This document shows positions 52,083 through 62,655 of a stretch of DNA of 64,000 nt, piece after piece. Both the position numbers and the translations under genes were made by a program. The stretch is from Forficula auricularia. Its lineage: Eukaryota; Arthropoda; Insecta; Dermaptera; Forficulidae. The DNA lies in the NCBI GenBank assembly GCA_024734495.1, contig JALMQS010000621.1:558001-622000 (forward strand), given 5' to 3'. The notes under the pieces are model-generated. The model saw nothing but the letters and a program-made list of their open reading frames with translations. It did not search any database and was not told the origin of the DNA. Within the stretch, counting starts at the first letter, position 1, and each line of letters starts with the position of its first letter.

Positions 52083-52830
52083 TTTAACCGACTTCAAAAA
52101 AGGAGGAGGTTCTCTATTCGATTGAATTTTTTTTTTTTTTTTTTTTTTTTGTGCCTATGTTACCTCATATCTCCGCCAATTCTCAACCGATTTTGAAATT
52201 TTTTTTTGCATTGGGTCCAGTCTAGCTTCCGATTGGTCCCATATTTTTTTCGTTTTTTTTTCATAGGTATTAGACCTTTTTTAATAGGTTTGTTTAGACC
52301 TAACCTCTTTGTTTATGAACCGATTTCGATGGTTCTTTTTTTATCCGATAGGGGGTGTCTTGGGGATGGTGCCATATTAATTTGATCAAGTTCTGATGAT
52401 ATGATCACTATTAATAACATCACTAAAAAGAGAAAAATAAAATAATTTTTAAGAAAAAATAAAAACCGACTTCAAAAAATTAAATGCAACAAATAAAATA
52501 CACTAAAAGGTATAAAATAATTATTATCTTATTTAGTTACAACTAAACGACGAAATATTAACATGAAATTACTTTTTGAAGTTGGTGCCAAACATATACC
52601 TTTTATGAATCGCACTCGACGGATCTTACTTAGTACGTTTGGAGGGTATGCTCGCTTATAGGTATAGTTTGTTTGGCACCGACTTCAAAAAGTAATTTCA
52701 TGTTAATATTTCGTCGTTTAGTTGTAACTAAATAAGATAATAATTATTTTATACCTTTTAGTGTATTTTATTTGTTGCATTTAATTTTTTGAAGTCGGTT
52801 TTTATTTTTTTCTTAAAAATTATTTTTGTA
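52083..52830. repeat. AACCGACTTCAAAA repeat (family W), copy 3
   Basis: It begins TTTAACCGACTTCAAAAAAG then GAGGAGGTTCT. Between 52440 and 52820 the sequence is an almost perfect palindrome: AACTAAACGACGAAATATTA is answered by TAATATTTCGTCGTTTAGTT, with GGTGCCAAAC and GTTTGGCACC inside. Removing it leaves a simple repeat. Confidence 0.65.
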
Positions 52831-52914
52831 AAATAATGATTACCTTTCTCAGCAAAAATTATTTATCTTCCAAATTTTAATCGTCTCAAACTGCTTAAAT
52901 ATTGTTCGGAGGTA

Positions 52915-54330
52915 ATAAACTTTCTTTTAGGAAATTAAAATATCAAAATGTATCTTCAATAGAGTTTTTTATTATGGAGAATATCTAAGGCGATAGAGCG
53001 GTATTTATCTTATTTTCCACATAAATTTCACCATTAATGCCTAACTCTTTGGGAAACACAAATTTATATAATGAAGTTTATTAAAGAAGATTTAATTTCC
53101 GACAGAAGAGTTTATATGAGTGAAATGTTTAAAATCAATAGTTTACGAGTTAAAAGATATTCCAATATTGTGGTCAATGGACTTGATAAATCAATAACAA
53201 ATGTGTCTTGGGTGGCGACACAACCGCTCGATACAAGAGACCAAAAGAATTAGAAATGGGAAAGAGTCTTATTTTATTGATTTCATCTATCTGGAGGTTC
53301 ACAGTACCATTCTAATATAAGAAAATAGCATTTTGATTTAGAATTTTCTAGTTTAAATGAAATTTTATGAAAAGATTCAATTTCTTCTCACCGGGAGCAA
53401 ATCAAATGGAAATTCCAAAAAGTTTTATTTTTTTCCTCATTAAACATTTAATCAAATTTATTGATATTTCATATCTATGTGTTCTTGTGTTTTATATTTT
53501 ATAGTAAATAATTTTTATTAGAATATTTGTATTTTAAAGGGTTTGAAGCCTAATTTAAAAAAATTTTGAAGACTAATTTAAAAAAACGCTAATAACTCTT
53601 TTGAAATAATTTTTAAAAATATGAAATTAATAAATATTATAAAACAATTAATTATTAATAATTTAATTCCATTTTGAACAAAATCGATTCAGTACTTTTT
53701 GGGAAAATCGTCAAAAACCATCTGAATCGTCTCTGAAAGGCCGTTTTAGAAACATTTTAAAATTCACTTTCATGTCACAAGTCAACGTTTCGTTTCATAT
53801 GGGTTTTTAAACTTTTTTCAAAGGCATCTCATGCTTTCAAAAACATCCTTTTTTTTAGACGGTTCAGATGGTTTTTGACCGTTTTCTCAAAAAGTACTGC
53901 ATCAATTTCTTTCAAAATTGAATTAAATTATTAATAATTAATTGTTTTATAACATCTTTTAATTTCATATTTTTAAAAAATTTTCAACGGAGTTATTAGC
54001 GTTTTTTCAAGTCGGACTTCAACTACCCTTAAAAATGCAAGTATTCTAATAAAAATTATTTGCTATAAAAGATAAATAAAAATAACAGAAAGATTTAAAT
54101 AAATATCTAATGAGAAAAAAAAATAAAACTTTTTGCCTTTTTTTGACTCGCTCCCAGAGAGAAGAAATTGAATCTTTTCATACAATTTCTTTTAAACCCC
54201 AAAATTCTTAATCAAAATGCTATTTTCTTATGTTAGAATCGTACAGTGAACCCCCTCCAGATAGATGAAATCGATAAAATAAGATCCATTTCTTCTCATT
54301 TATAATTCTGTTGGAGTGTTGTTGCCTTGA
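52915..54330. repeat. Long foldback element, copy 2 (1.4 kb)
   Basis: It is colinear with 21735-23160. The palindromic part runs from about 53215 to 54330. Its left extension shares TTTCCACATAAATTTCACCA and TTTACGAGTTAAAAGATATT. Arms share GAAAATAGCATTTTGAT and AAAAGATTCAATTTCTTCTC with mirrors. Confidence 0.7.
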
Positions 54331-54404
54331 GTGTTGTTTTGAGTGGATGTTGGAGGAAATCTCAAACATTATCTGTTACGAATTCACCAATAATTTTATA
54401 TACA

Positions 54405-54710
54405 ATAGTTTGGTCCAAAGTTCTAGAATCTTCATTTTTGACCTTTTCAAAAATTTTTAAACGAAAATGTCAAAAATTACATCTTCATTAGAAGCAACAG
54501 AGGATGTAATTTTTGACATTTTCGTTTAAAAATAAACACCCAAAATGATGCCGAAGGACAAAAATGAAAATTCTAGACCTTTGGACCAAACTCAAACAAC
54601 ATCAGTAAATTCTAGTTGCCACAAAGGTATTCAGTGAAACTCGTTATAACTAGTAAGAACCCGTTTTTACTAAAAAACGGGTTTTTAATGCAACATATAA
54701 ATTATAATAA
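54405..54710. repeat. Foldback element, about 0.3 kb, copy 2 (truncated left)
   Basis: AAGTTCTAGAATCTTCATTT and AAATGAAAATTCTAGACCTT are inverted. The right end GGTATTCAGTGAAACTCGTT to AACGGGTTTTTAATGCAACA matches 37139-37549. Confidence 0.6.
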
Positions 54711-54928
54711 TGAAATTGATACAAGAAGATGTTGCACCAGAAAGGCTTAACCTCCATAGTCCTAATTTAGCCCTTTCATTGTGAAAAGAAGAAGAACTTT
54801 CAGGGATTGAGTCGGGGTTGAAGGTCTTACGGGTCTTTAATAATTAAAAGCTATATTGAAAACACGGAGAGGGGAAGAAAGTTCTAGTCGCTAAAAGTCT
54901 TAGGAATAAGCGAAAAATTTGTTAAGTA

Positions 54929-55103
54929 AAATTACGAGGTGGATTTCACATCAAATAAAAATAAAACAAAGTGAGTTTTGATTTCGATATATTTCAGGTT
55001 TTTTAATTCCTGACGATGGGCTGACAACCTGAAATATATCGAAATCAAAACTCATTTTTGTTTTATTTTATTTTATGTGAAACTCACCTCGTAATTTTAC
55101 TTA
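54929..55103. repeat. Small palindromic element with hammerhead-like motif
   Basis: AAGTAAAATTACGAGGTGGA and TCACCTCGTAATTTTACTTA mark the ends; TTTCACATCAAATAAAAATA and its mirror lie inside. At 175 bp it is the shortest of the type. The left arm keeps only GATATATTTC. Confidence 0.6.
55010..55040 (+). ncRNA. Hammerhead-like ribozyme motif, weak stem II
   Basis: It reads CTGACGA, T, a poorly pairing stem II (GG...CC), then GAAATATATC. TTC before and GAA after pair as stem I. Probably partly decayed. Confidence 0.35.
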
Positions 55104-56127
55104 AATTTTTATTACTAGTTGGGATCATTGATTTTACTTTTAATTTCGTACTTTCTTTTAATTTTTAGAAAAATAATTTATTTTTTATGTATTTCCGAAA
55201 AACTAATCAAAAATATTAATATTTTGCACAATTACAATACTTCGCCTTATTATACCTATGGCAAAGTAAAAAAAAATTTAAGTGCATTGAATGAGAAGTC
55301 TGTTTCTCTGGAAATTAATTTCAATAACATAATGCGACGCAATTCAACCTAACGTGGCACAAAAAATAAAACTTAAGAATATCTAAGAAAATAAAACGAG
55401 AAGGAAAAGTCTCGAGGAAACTCATAAATCAAAGCGTTTTTACGAGCTTCGCCACACAAGTCGGGCGAGCGAACTAATCAAGTTTTATTTGGACCTTCTT
55501 AATTTAGAAATACATAATTCCCCTTCGAACCTTTAACACCAACAAAAGGTTTACGAAAAAATATAGTGTAGCACCGACTAACTATATATCCCGAATTCAC
55601 ATATGGTAAGTAAAAGTTTTGAAAAAGTAAAAAAAAAAATATCTTTTTATTAAAAAAAAATCTCATTTTATATATTTTATCGAACACTTGATATTATTTT
55701 TTTCGTATTATGCTTCTTTTATTATGTTCCGTTATTCTGTAGGTACTTGCTATAAGGAACCCTTCTAGTGTAAGCAATACAATAATTAAATTGATCATAC
55801 ACACACTCACACACACAACACAGAGAGAGAGAGAAATTTTCATTTTTTTAAGCTACTAGCTGAAATATTGAAAAAAAATCATCTAATTTTTTCACGAAAA
55901 TGAGAAATTAGATCATTTTAATTTGGAAATTCTATTAGTAAATTAAACACCCCTAGCAGGCTTTAGCTTGCAAGCCTACCAATAAAAATTATTAGAAACA
56001 AACAAATTTCGTATAAATTGATTTTTATGGTAAAATGAACACCCCAGAATAAAAATCTGAAAATTCTTATTTATTTGATTAAAAAAAATGTTACTAATTA
56101 AAATAAATTTATCTTAATATATATATA
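55104..56127. other. Intron 9, unclassified AT-rich DNA
   Basis: It contains a CA/GA-rich simple repeat (55800-55840) and CAGGCTTTAGCTTGCAAGCC, a small hairpin region near 55960. No exon. Confidence 0.3.
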
Positions 56128-56655
56128 CAGGGTGATTCACGGTCGATGGCACGTTAGACGTTTATGGAAAACGAAATGCAGGACTTTTCTGAAAATTTAA
56201 CACCTTACATTTTCTTACCTGTTCTATCGATCTAAAATATTTTCAGCATTTTGACGTTTCGGCTTCCATCAAAAAGTCGTAGCAACTTTATTTTTTTAAA
56301 TAGAAAACCCCGTATATTAACACGTTTTTAGAACCGCCCTTTTATTAAAATACTTTTTTGTTAATTTTGTCATTTACCTATCTCTATCGGTTTTCGAGAT
56401 AAAAAATAATTTCTGTCAAATATGGTCCAAAACATGGCCCTAATTAAACTTAAATAAATTAGTGCTCTCAATTCATGAAAAGTTGATATTTTGGTGGTAG
56501 TTTAGATAAACCCGAAGTATTTAATTTACGCCTAAAAATCGACTCCATATTATACAGGGCGTGCTAAGATTCCTATTATTTTCGTTATTCATAAAAGGGG
56601 TCAAAAGTTTGCTTTTTCAAATGAAACCTCCCGTATGTAGGAAGAGGCCCGAAGG
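56128..56655. repeat. TACAGGGTGATTCA-type repeat
   Basis: TATATACAGGGTGATTCACG opens a stretch with ATACAGGGCGTGCTAAGATT near 56552. The phrase is common at ends of dispersed insect repeats. The right boundary is uncertain. Confidence 0.35.
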
Positions 56656-57353
56656 CCGGATTCGCAGCTAGTAGTATATATTTGTTCAATTAAAAAATTG
56701 TATTCGATAAATAAATTGTTTTCTTCCCTTAAAAACAAATGAAAAGAATCTACCGAAATTTCGAAAAAATAATTCCCTTATTTCATTGAAAATATTAAAA
56801 AAAAAAAAAAAAATTAAAAAATATATAATGATATATTCTATGAAATGAAATTGGAGTAAAATGTCTCATCCTGGTATAGAACTAAAAGGGTGCGAAATAT
56901 AAGCTTGGGTGCTTTTATAATAATCCCGGATACACGTCGATACAAGTCCATTTGCATTGGAGACATTGAAACAAGCTTAGACACGAAATAAATAATTTTC
57001 CATCATTTTTCACTTTAAATTATAGAATCATTAATTGCGTGGCTGTATGGGCATAGTTCTCTAAAGCCAAAAAAAAAATAAATAAAAAAAAATAATAATT
57101 TTCTATTAATAGATAGCGAAAACCTGACCGGAGAATAAAGAAGTTATGTGAGTAAAAAACGATTTTTTTAATGATTTGATGTTATTTTTAGAGTGTGTTT
57201 CGAGCGTGACTGTCAGAAATACATAGGTTTTGATGTAGACAACAAAGTTTTATCGCAATCCCTGTATTTTAAACTTGATTTTAGACTAAAAATTTACACG
57301 ATTACTTGTCAATTTATAACCTCAAAAAAATGTTTAACTTACAAAGTCCCGTT

Positions 57354-57397
57354 GGGGTAAGATGGGGTACAGGGTACCGGGTACCCCATCTTACCCC
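57354..57397. repeat. Perfect hairpin GGGGTAAGATGGGGTA
   Basis: GGGGTAAGATGGGGTA at 57354 is answered by TACCCCATCTTACCCC ending at 57397. A sister hairpin, TACCCCATCTTGCCCC with TGGGGCAAGATGGGGC, is at 58573-58610. They flank the transposase remnant and nested LINE. They look like terminal or subterminal repeats of the host transposon. Confidence 0.55.
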
Positions 57398-57429
57398 GAG
57401 ATTTAATGTAGGTATATGAAACTAGTTAG

Positions 57430-57662
57430 GTATGTTTTATTTATACTAATTACAATGTTGATTTTGTTACTGCTGAGGCTACTGAAATTGATTTAGAGCC
57501 AATACTGTCTACCTCACAACTAACTACGCCGCCATGTGTTCCAATGCCGCTAGAATCCCCTGATTCTCCTCTTAACACAACCAGCAATTAGGCAACTAAT
57601 TCTTATATTCAACAGTCCCAAGATCGGCCAAATTCATTTGGGGTTAACATCACGCCGCCACC
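57430..57662 (+). pseudogene. Pogo/Tigger-like transposase C-terminal remnant, left part
   Basis: It reads NVDFVTAEATEIDLEP, then ILSTSQLTTPPCVPMPLESP, then after a stop ATNSYIQQSQDRPNSFGVNI. By itself the text is a low-complexity linker. It is linked to the C-terminal zinc-finger-like piece at 58385-58560 by its position around the inserted LINE. The assignment is tentative. Confidence 0.35.
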
Positions 57663-58370
57663 TGTTCATTCCAAGACAGGTCAGATGCGACAGAGACGCC
57701 CAACATGGATAGGCTGTCACACATTTTCAGGGTATTCGAATCGAAGTGAATATCGGGGAAATCTCTATTTTCGCGCCTAGAAATTAGACAACATTGAGTC
57801 TTATTTGAATTAAAGTTAACTAAATTTTGAGAGCCCCATTTATTCAGTTTGTCTAGGTCGAGAGTAATTGAGGAGGCAATATTGATTCGATTATTCGGGA
57901 GAGAGGGTTTGCCGTGTAGAGTGCTATCGTCGGCGTAACAATGAGTGGGGTTTGCCGTTTGATCAATAAGGTCGTTTATATAAATAAGGAAGAGTGTGGA
58001 GGAGATTACAGAGCCTTGGGGAACACCAGAGTTTGTGGAGAACGATTCAGATGATGTTCCATCCACCACAACTTTTATACTTCGGTTTGTCAGAAAGCTT
58101 TCTATCCATTTGCGAAGTGTTGGTGTGAATCAAAGGCTGGTAGTTTGGCAAGAAGATTTTTGTGCCAAACCTGGTCAAAAGCTTTGGAGATATCAAGGGC
58201 TACAGCGAGGGTTTCTTTTCCGGCCTCTAGAGTATTGTTCAAGGTGTGGGTGACATAGGTTAAGATGTCGCCTGTGGAACGATTTTGTCTGAATCCATAT
58301 TGCCTATCGTGAATTAATTTATTGTTTTCTAAGTGATGAAGGACGTGTTGGTTTATTCTAATTTGCCTGA
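57663..58370 (-). pseudogene. LINE reverse transcriptase fragment
   Basis: The minus strand reads KLIHDRQYGFRQNRSTGDIL, ALDISKAFDQVWH, then SGVPQGSVISSTLFLIYIND, then HCYADDSTLHGKPSLPNN, then KLNKWGSQNLVNFNSNKTQC and LSMLGVSVASDLSWNEQV. QYGFR...ST, D.SKAFD, G.PQGS..S, YADD and LG are the ordered reverse transcriptase motifs of Jockey/CR1-type non-LTR elements. A break lies between the KAFD and PQGS blocks. It is truncated at both ends and inserted in a transposase remnant. Confidence 0.85.
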
Positions 58371-58384
58371 GACAGTGAGACAGA

Positions 58385-58560
58385 AGACACAGAATCTTTA
58401 GTCTTTATTGCAAGGGTTTATACTCTGAATCTCGGGAAGGGTGGATTACCTGTCAGCAATGCGGGAGGTGAGCACATTGCGGCTGCACTGTCGTCGATGA
58501 TGAGGATGAAGATTCAGTTCATACTTGTGCTTTTTGTAAAGATAATGATGTCTAAAATGT
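58385..58560 (+). pseudogene. Pogo/Tigger-like transposase remnant, Cys-rich C-terminus
   Basis: It reads EGWITCQQCGR, one stop, AHCGCTVV, DDEDEDSVHTCAFCKDNDV. The spacing W(I)xCxxCxxWxHxxC...CxxC is the PHD-like ending seen in many insect pogo-type transposases. The Trp codon has become a stop. Confidence 0.5.
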
Positions 58561-58796
58561 TTAAGACTGGTGTACCCCATCTTGCCCCAAGGGTGGGGCA
58601 AGATGGGGCAAAATACTTTTTTGTGTTTTTATTCATTATTCAAAAAATATAAAAGTTTTTATTTTTTTATTATTATAATCTAATAAAGGGAAGACTGATT
58701 AAGTTAATAAATAAAGTTCCTAATTTCTGTGATGTATATTTAGTTTGTTTTTTTCGACTTCAAACCTTAAGGTCCCGCTTACCCCACCTTCCCCTA

Positions 58797-59080
58797 GACT
58801 CCAAAATTATAATAGCTAAAAATCTGTAAAAATTCTGAAGCATAGCTACTATTATAAGGATAAAGTATACAGAGTTTCACTTTTTTTGAACTATTACTTT
58901 AGCCGGAATAAAAAATTGATCTTTCAATGGCAAAAACCCCATGTTATTTAGATGAGAAACTTACACCGCTATGGGACACAGGTTATAATTGAGATAGAGA
59001 CTTGAAACTTGGGGATATTTTTTTTTTATATATTTCGAACCATATGAACCCTTGTCAGCGTAAAAATCTCAGAAAATTAA
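58797..59080. repeat. Solo arm of the foldback at 49766-50422
   Basis: AAAATTATAATAGCTAAAAA, ACCCCATGTTATTTAGATGA and CCCTTGTCAGCGTAAAAATC are colinear with the right arm 50115-50400. No mirror arm follows. Confidence 0.65.
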
Positions 59081-59308
59081 ATATTTAAATAAACATTTAA
59101 TTATGTAATTATTTGTCTTCAAACTCCCCCCCCCCTGAAAATTTTTCTTCGTGCGCCTCTGATATCTAGTAAGATCCAAGGTTAAATCTGGCCTTCTTTC
59201 TTTGAGTACATTTTAAAACTAAATGCTTATTTATACATTTATTGTTCCATCCAATCCATATAATTAAAAAAAAATTTCTTTCTTATTAAAAAATGTTATT
59301 TTATTTAT

Positions 59309-59342
59309 TACAAGTTTCGGGTCAACTTCAGCCTATCTTCAG
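59309..59342 (-). ncRNA. Hammerhead-like motif, weak
   Basis: The minus strand has CTGAAGA, a short GG...CC stem II with a long loop, then GAAACTTGTA. A stem I against the core is not convincing. Probably a decayed copy. Confidence 0.3.
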
Positions 59343-59628
59343 TTTTCAAATCCTTTCCCTTATAATAATAATCTTTTAAAAATTAATGAAGGATGTGCTG
59401 TGACTATATTTGAGATGAGATGAGAATTTTCAAAGACTATACGTCGCATAGCCGAGCGTCGACTCAATCTCATTCATTACCCAGGAAAAACTGTGCAAGA
59501 TCCCATCGTGTTTGGTGGTCCAATTTTAATTTAATGAATTGGCTAAGGGGCCAGTGATGGAAAAAAGTTGAAATAAAAGTTATCTCTTATTTAATCCTTT
59601 TTTTTAAGCAGACGTAATCGATATATCA

Positions 59629-59663
59629 CACGTTTCGAGCGCTACACCGCTGCTCATCTTCAC
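59629..59663 (-). repeat. Decayed hammerhead-like motif
   Basis: The minus strand reads GTGAAGA, T, GAGC...GCTC, GAAACGTG. The first core C is G and the cleavage triplet GTG is unsuitable, but stem II and a CA/TG stem I start remain. Confidence 0.4.
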
Positions 59664-60008
59664 TGCACGTCAGCTGGAAAACCACATGTTGCAAATTTTT
59701 GTTTTAACTTTTTATAATAAATTTTTGTTTTAAACAAATTTTTGACTATATAAATTTTTTAAATGGTGGAATTGAGGTTTACATAGTACTCACCCAAGTC
59801 ACAAAAACACGCACAGTTGATCTCCAGCAGACGTTTTACATATAGAATCATTTCACTGGTAACAACAAGTCCAACAGAACAATTGCAATAAATGTCCTTC
59901 ATTCTGCCTTCATTTTATATACATAGAATCCATCATCGCCACTCCTACTTAAGATCAATGTACTATATAGGTTGAAGTAATTTTTGGAGACGGACTGATA
60001 AGTGAAAT

Positions 60009-60393
60009 TGAGTGGATATTGATGAGACAGTCCAAAAAAGAAGAAGATAATACTATCTTTTTATTCATAAACCGACGTTTTGGAGGCTATTCCCTCCTTC
60101 TTCAGGGTTTTGAAAAGTCAGTGAAGGAAATACAATGTGACATTCCCCTCTGTATCCTCTCAGAATTTTATTGTAGTAATTACTACACTAAAATTCTGCT
60201 GAAAATGAAATACAATATATTATTGTTACTGCCACTGAAAAGAGTAGACAGAGGAGAATGTCCCATTGGATTTCCTTCACTGACTTTTAAGACCAGAAAG
60301 TAGGGAATAGCCTCTGAAACGTCGGTTTATGAATAAAAGATAGTATAAATTATCTTCTTCTTTTTTCGAACTGCCTCATCAATAATCCACTCA
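60009..60393. repeat. Palindromic element with decayed hammerhead-like pair
   Basis: TTGAGTGGATATTGATGAGA and TCATCAATAATCCACTCAA begin and end the arms, which share GATAATACTATCTTTTTATTC and mirrors. The left motif (60074-60105, minus) has CTGAAGA and AAACC/GGTTT stem I, but AAAAC in place of GAAAC. The right motif (60280-60325) has lost CTGAAGA. It ends 135 bases before exon 10. Confidence 0.65.
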
Positions 60394-60528
60394 AGTACTA
60401 TAGATTATTTATAAAATTAATATAATTTATATAATATATCTCACACAAGATTGACAATTATTGATACAATTATACAATTTAAAATACATTTATTTCATTA
60501 ATTTAATTCCTAAATGTTTATGTTTCAG

Positions 60529-60988
60529 ATTCTATCGTCAGTTCTTTCTGTTTTTCGCCTACTTCTTGGTATCCCTAGTGTGCTTCACGCTCCGTCCAGG
60601 TCCTCCGCCCACAGCGAAAACCACCCCTGGTGTGGTAGCAACAACCCCAGCATCTACTCCTATCCCTGTGATAGGCCCAACTAGTTCTCCATATATAAAC
60701 ACGACCCATTTATTAAGTTCATCTCTGCCAACAACATCAATATCACCGACAACATCATCCTCGTCGACGACATCGAAGCCGGTGAAACCACCAGAAGACG
60801 ACGACGATGATGATGATGATTGGTGGGATGATCTTCAAGAAGAGTGTCGACTTATGCAGTTTGTGTCTTTGAAATCCTGGATTCGTATTGGAGCTGAATT
60901 GTTTTTAGAATTAGGAGCGATACTCTATATTATAGCAGCACTCCGAGAAGCTCGATTTCTTGGACTTAATATGTTCATTGAAAATTTG
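60529..60988 (+). CDS. nan: Nanchung-like TRPV channel, exon 10 (S1, S1-S2 loop, S2)
   Basis: It encodes about 154 residues (406-559). FYRQFFLFFAYFLVSLVCFT is transmembrane S1. Then comes a Pro/Thr/Ser-rich extracellular loop (RPGPPPTAKTTPGVVATTPA...), NTT as a possible N-glycosylation site, and EDDDDDDDDWWDDLQEECR with eight consecutive Asp. WIRIGAELFLELGAILYIIA forms S2, and REARFLGLNMFIENL leads to the donor TTG/GTAGAT (phase 0). Continuing past 60988 gives non-channel sequence and a stop, so splicing to an exon beyond the window is expected. Acceptor TATGTTTCAG. Confidence 0.92.
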
Positions 60989-61427
60989 GTAGATATTAAT
61001 ACTATATCTAAAATTTATCACAAATCTCGTCATAAATCCTTAAAATTTTCAATCAAAATATCATTTTTATTCTTTTTTTCATAATTGATTAAAGGGTGTA
61101 GGTATTATAAGAGTTCAAAATGCCGATAAAACCAGACTTTAAATTTCAGAGAAATTTTCAAGAGATTGTCATCTATTAGATCCGAAACGGAATGGATTAT
61201 TTTTAACTATACCTACATATGTCAGAAGGCATTTTTCACCCCCTCGGGATCGAGCCCGCGTGCCAAAATAAGCAATCTGGGAGAATTGGCTAACCTGTGA
61301 GTTAAACCCCTCTGATATATATCACTCAAAGATTTAAATCTTGTTTTGTAAAATTTCACGATGTTCTGATTCTAAATTCACACAATGCTATGCCATATAT
61401 GTTTAAAAATATATATATTTGGGTGTT
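60989..61427. other. Intron 10 with a tRNA/SINE-like scrap
   Basis: About 61230-61325 (TTTTTCACCCCCTCGGGATC, GAGCCCGCGTGCC, AACCCCTCTGATATA) resembles one arm of 12723-12950. Otherwise nothing recognised. Confidence 0.4.
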
Positions 61428-62064
61428 TTAAGGTAGTTCATTCGCGACAATCAACACAAAAAGTTTCAGCCTCGTAACCACTCTATACATATGAACGGCA
61501 CTAAAATTTTAGGTTATGTTTTTTTAACGTGACTGTACTTCTCACAATATTTTTCATGTTATTTTATGCCAATAATTATTATCCACTAAAGTTTAAAAGT
61601 ATTTTGTTTAAAAATTTTTAATTATTTCATATTTTCGTGCCTTTTTCTTTTATTCCTCCATATCACTTATGTTACAACGTTGCCGGATCGTTTCCAAGCC
61701 AGTGATCTTATATCTCTCCACTAAAAATAATTGCCCAAATATGTTTTTTTTTATCAAAGCTACGAGGTAAATAATTTCAATTTTTTTTAAGTTACTCCGA
61801 ATATATTATTCTAACAAATATTAGTTTTTCATCAAGATGGTGAAAGTCCCTCAATGAAAAAAAATAAAATAATAATCATTTTCCCACCCTTTCCATGCTT
61901 CCATTTGCTCAAAATTCCATTTTTAATTGCAATTATTTCATGTTTCGTGTGGTAAATCGTCTTCAAATTTTAACAGTGTGTTTATTATGCTTTTAATGAC
62001 TTACTATATATTCCAAGTTTTGAAGACTTCTTGAATTTTTGCATTTGTGAAAGAACTACCTTAA
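61428..62064. mobile_element. TTAA-flanked MITE, copy 3
   Basis: It begins TTAAGGTAGTTCATTCGCGA and ends GTGAAAGAACTACCTTAA, with TTAA at both sides. It is colinear with 1529-2053 but has about 100 extra bases (61558-61680). Confidence 0.7.
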
Positions 62065-62539
62065 ATTGTGAATTTCTTCAAAATTCGAAGGTCATTGGAA
62101 TAATTTTCCCAAATTGATGTAAGAGTTCTAATTGCAAAAGAACCACACTTTAAATTTGAAAGAAAATCACAAAAGGATATCATCTACTAGATCCGAGGTG
62201 AAGGGATTATTTTTAATTATATATCAGAAAAGGGTTATTTTCACCTCGCTAGACAGCGAAATTTTACAAATGAAAATTTAAATCTTTGAATGAAATATTT
62301 AGTGCGATACATAAGACAAAGGGGTTCGCTTCACAGGTAATTTTAGTGTTGGAGGAATTCAGTATGATAAAAATATGTCTATAAAAAAGTAATTTTCAAT
62401 CTGCCGATACGCCTTTCGCTGATTGCATAGGCAACTGACTTGACATGTAAGTGCAGAAAACATTCAATTCAATCGTTCTAAATTGTAACTAGATTAAGGA
62501 ATTTTTCTTCGTAAATATAATAATTTAATAATAATATTC
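62065..62539. other. Intron 10, unclassified
   Basis: ATCTACTAGATCCGAGGTG near 62180 echoes ATCTATTAGATCCGAAACG near 61171, suggesting a local duplication around the MITE. No exon. Confidence 0.3.
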
Positions 62540-62640
62540 ATCATCATCATCATCAAGTATATAGTCCCAAGACTGGTTTGATGCAACCTATTGTCTCCAC
62601 TCAACTCTAACCAATTTCAACTCTTTCACTTCTCTAAAAT
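62540..62640. repeat. LINE 3'-end fragment with (ATC)n
   Basis: CATCATCATCATCATC leads to GTCCCAAGACTGGTTTGATG and CAACC, a phrase common at insect LINE 3' ends, here inverted or at the tail of a lost copy. Confidence 0.45.
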
Positions 62641-62655
62641 CACACGTCTTTAATT

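Noticed and set aside
52083..52830. miRNA precursor
   Set aside because: The hairpin is far too long and perfect and is part of a multi-copy repeat; a foldback transposon explains it.
60989..61084. Continuation of exon 10 to the stop near 61084
   Set aside because: Text after FIENL is Lys/Ser/Phe-rich intron-like sequence and a good donor lies at 60988/60989; a TRPV protein ending after S2 would be non-functional.
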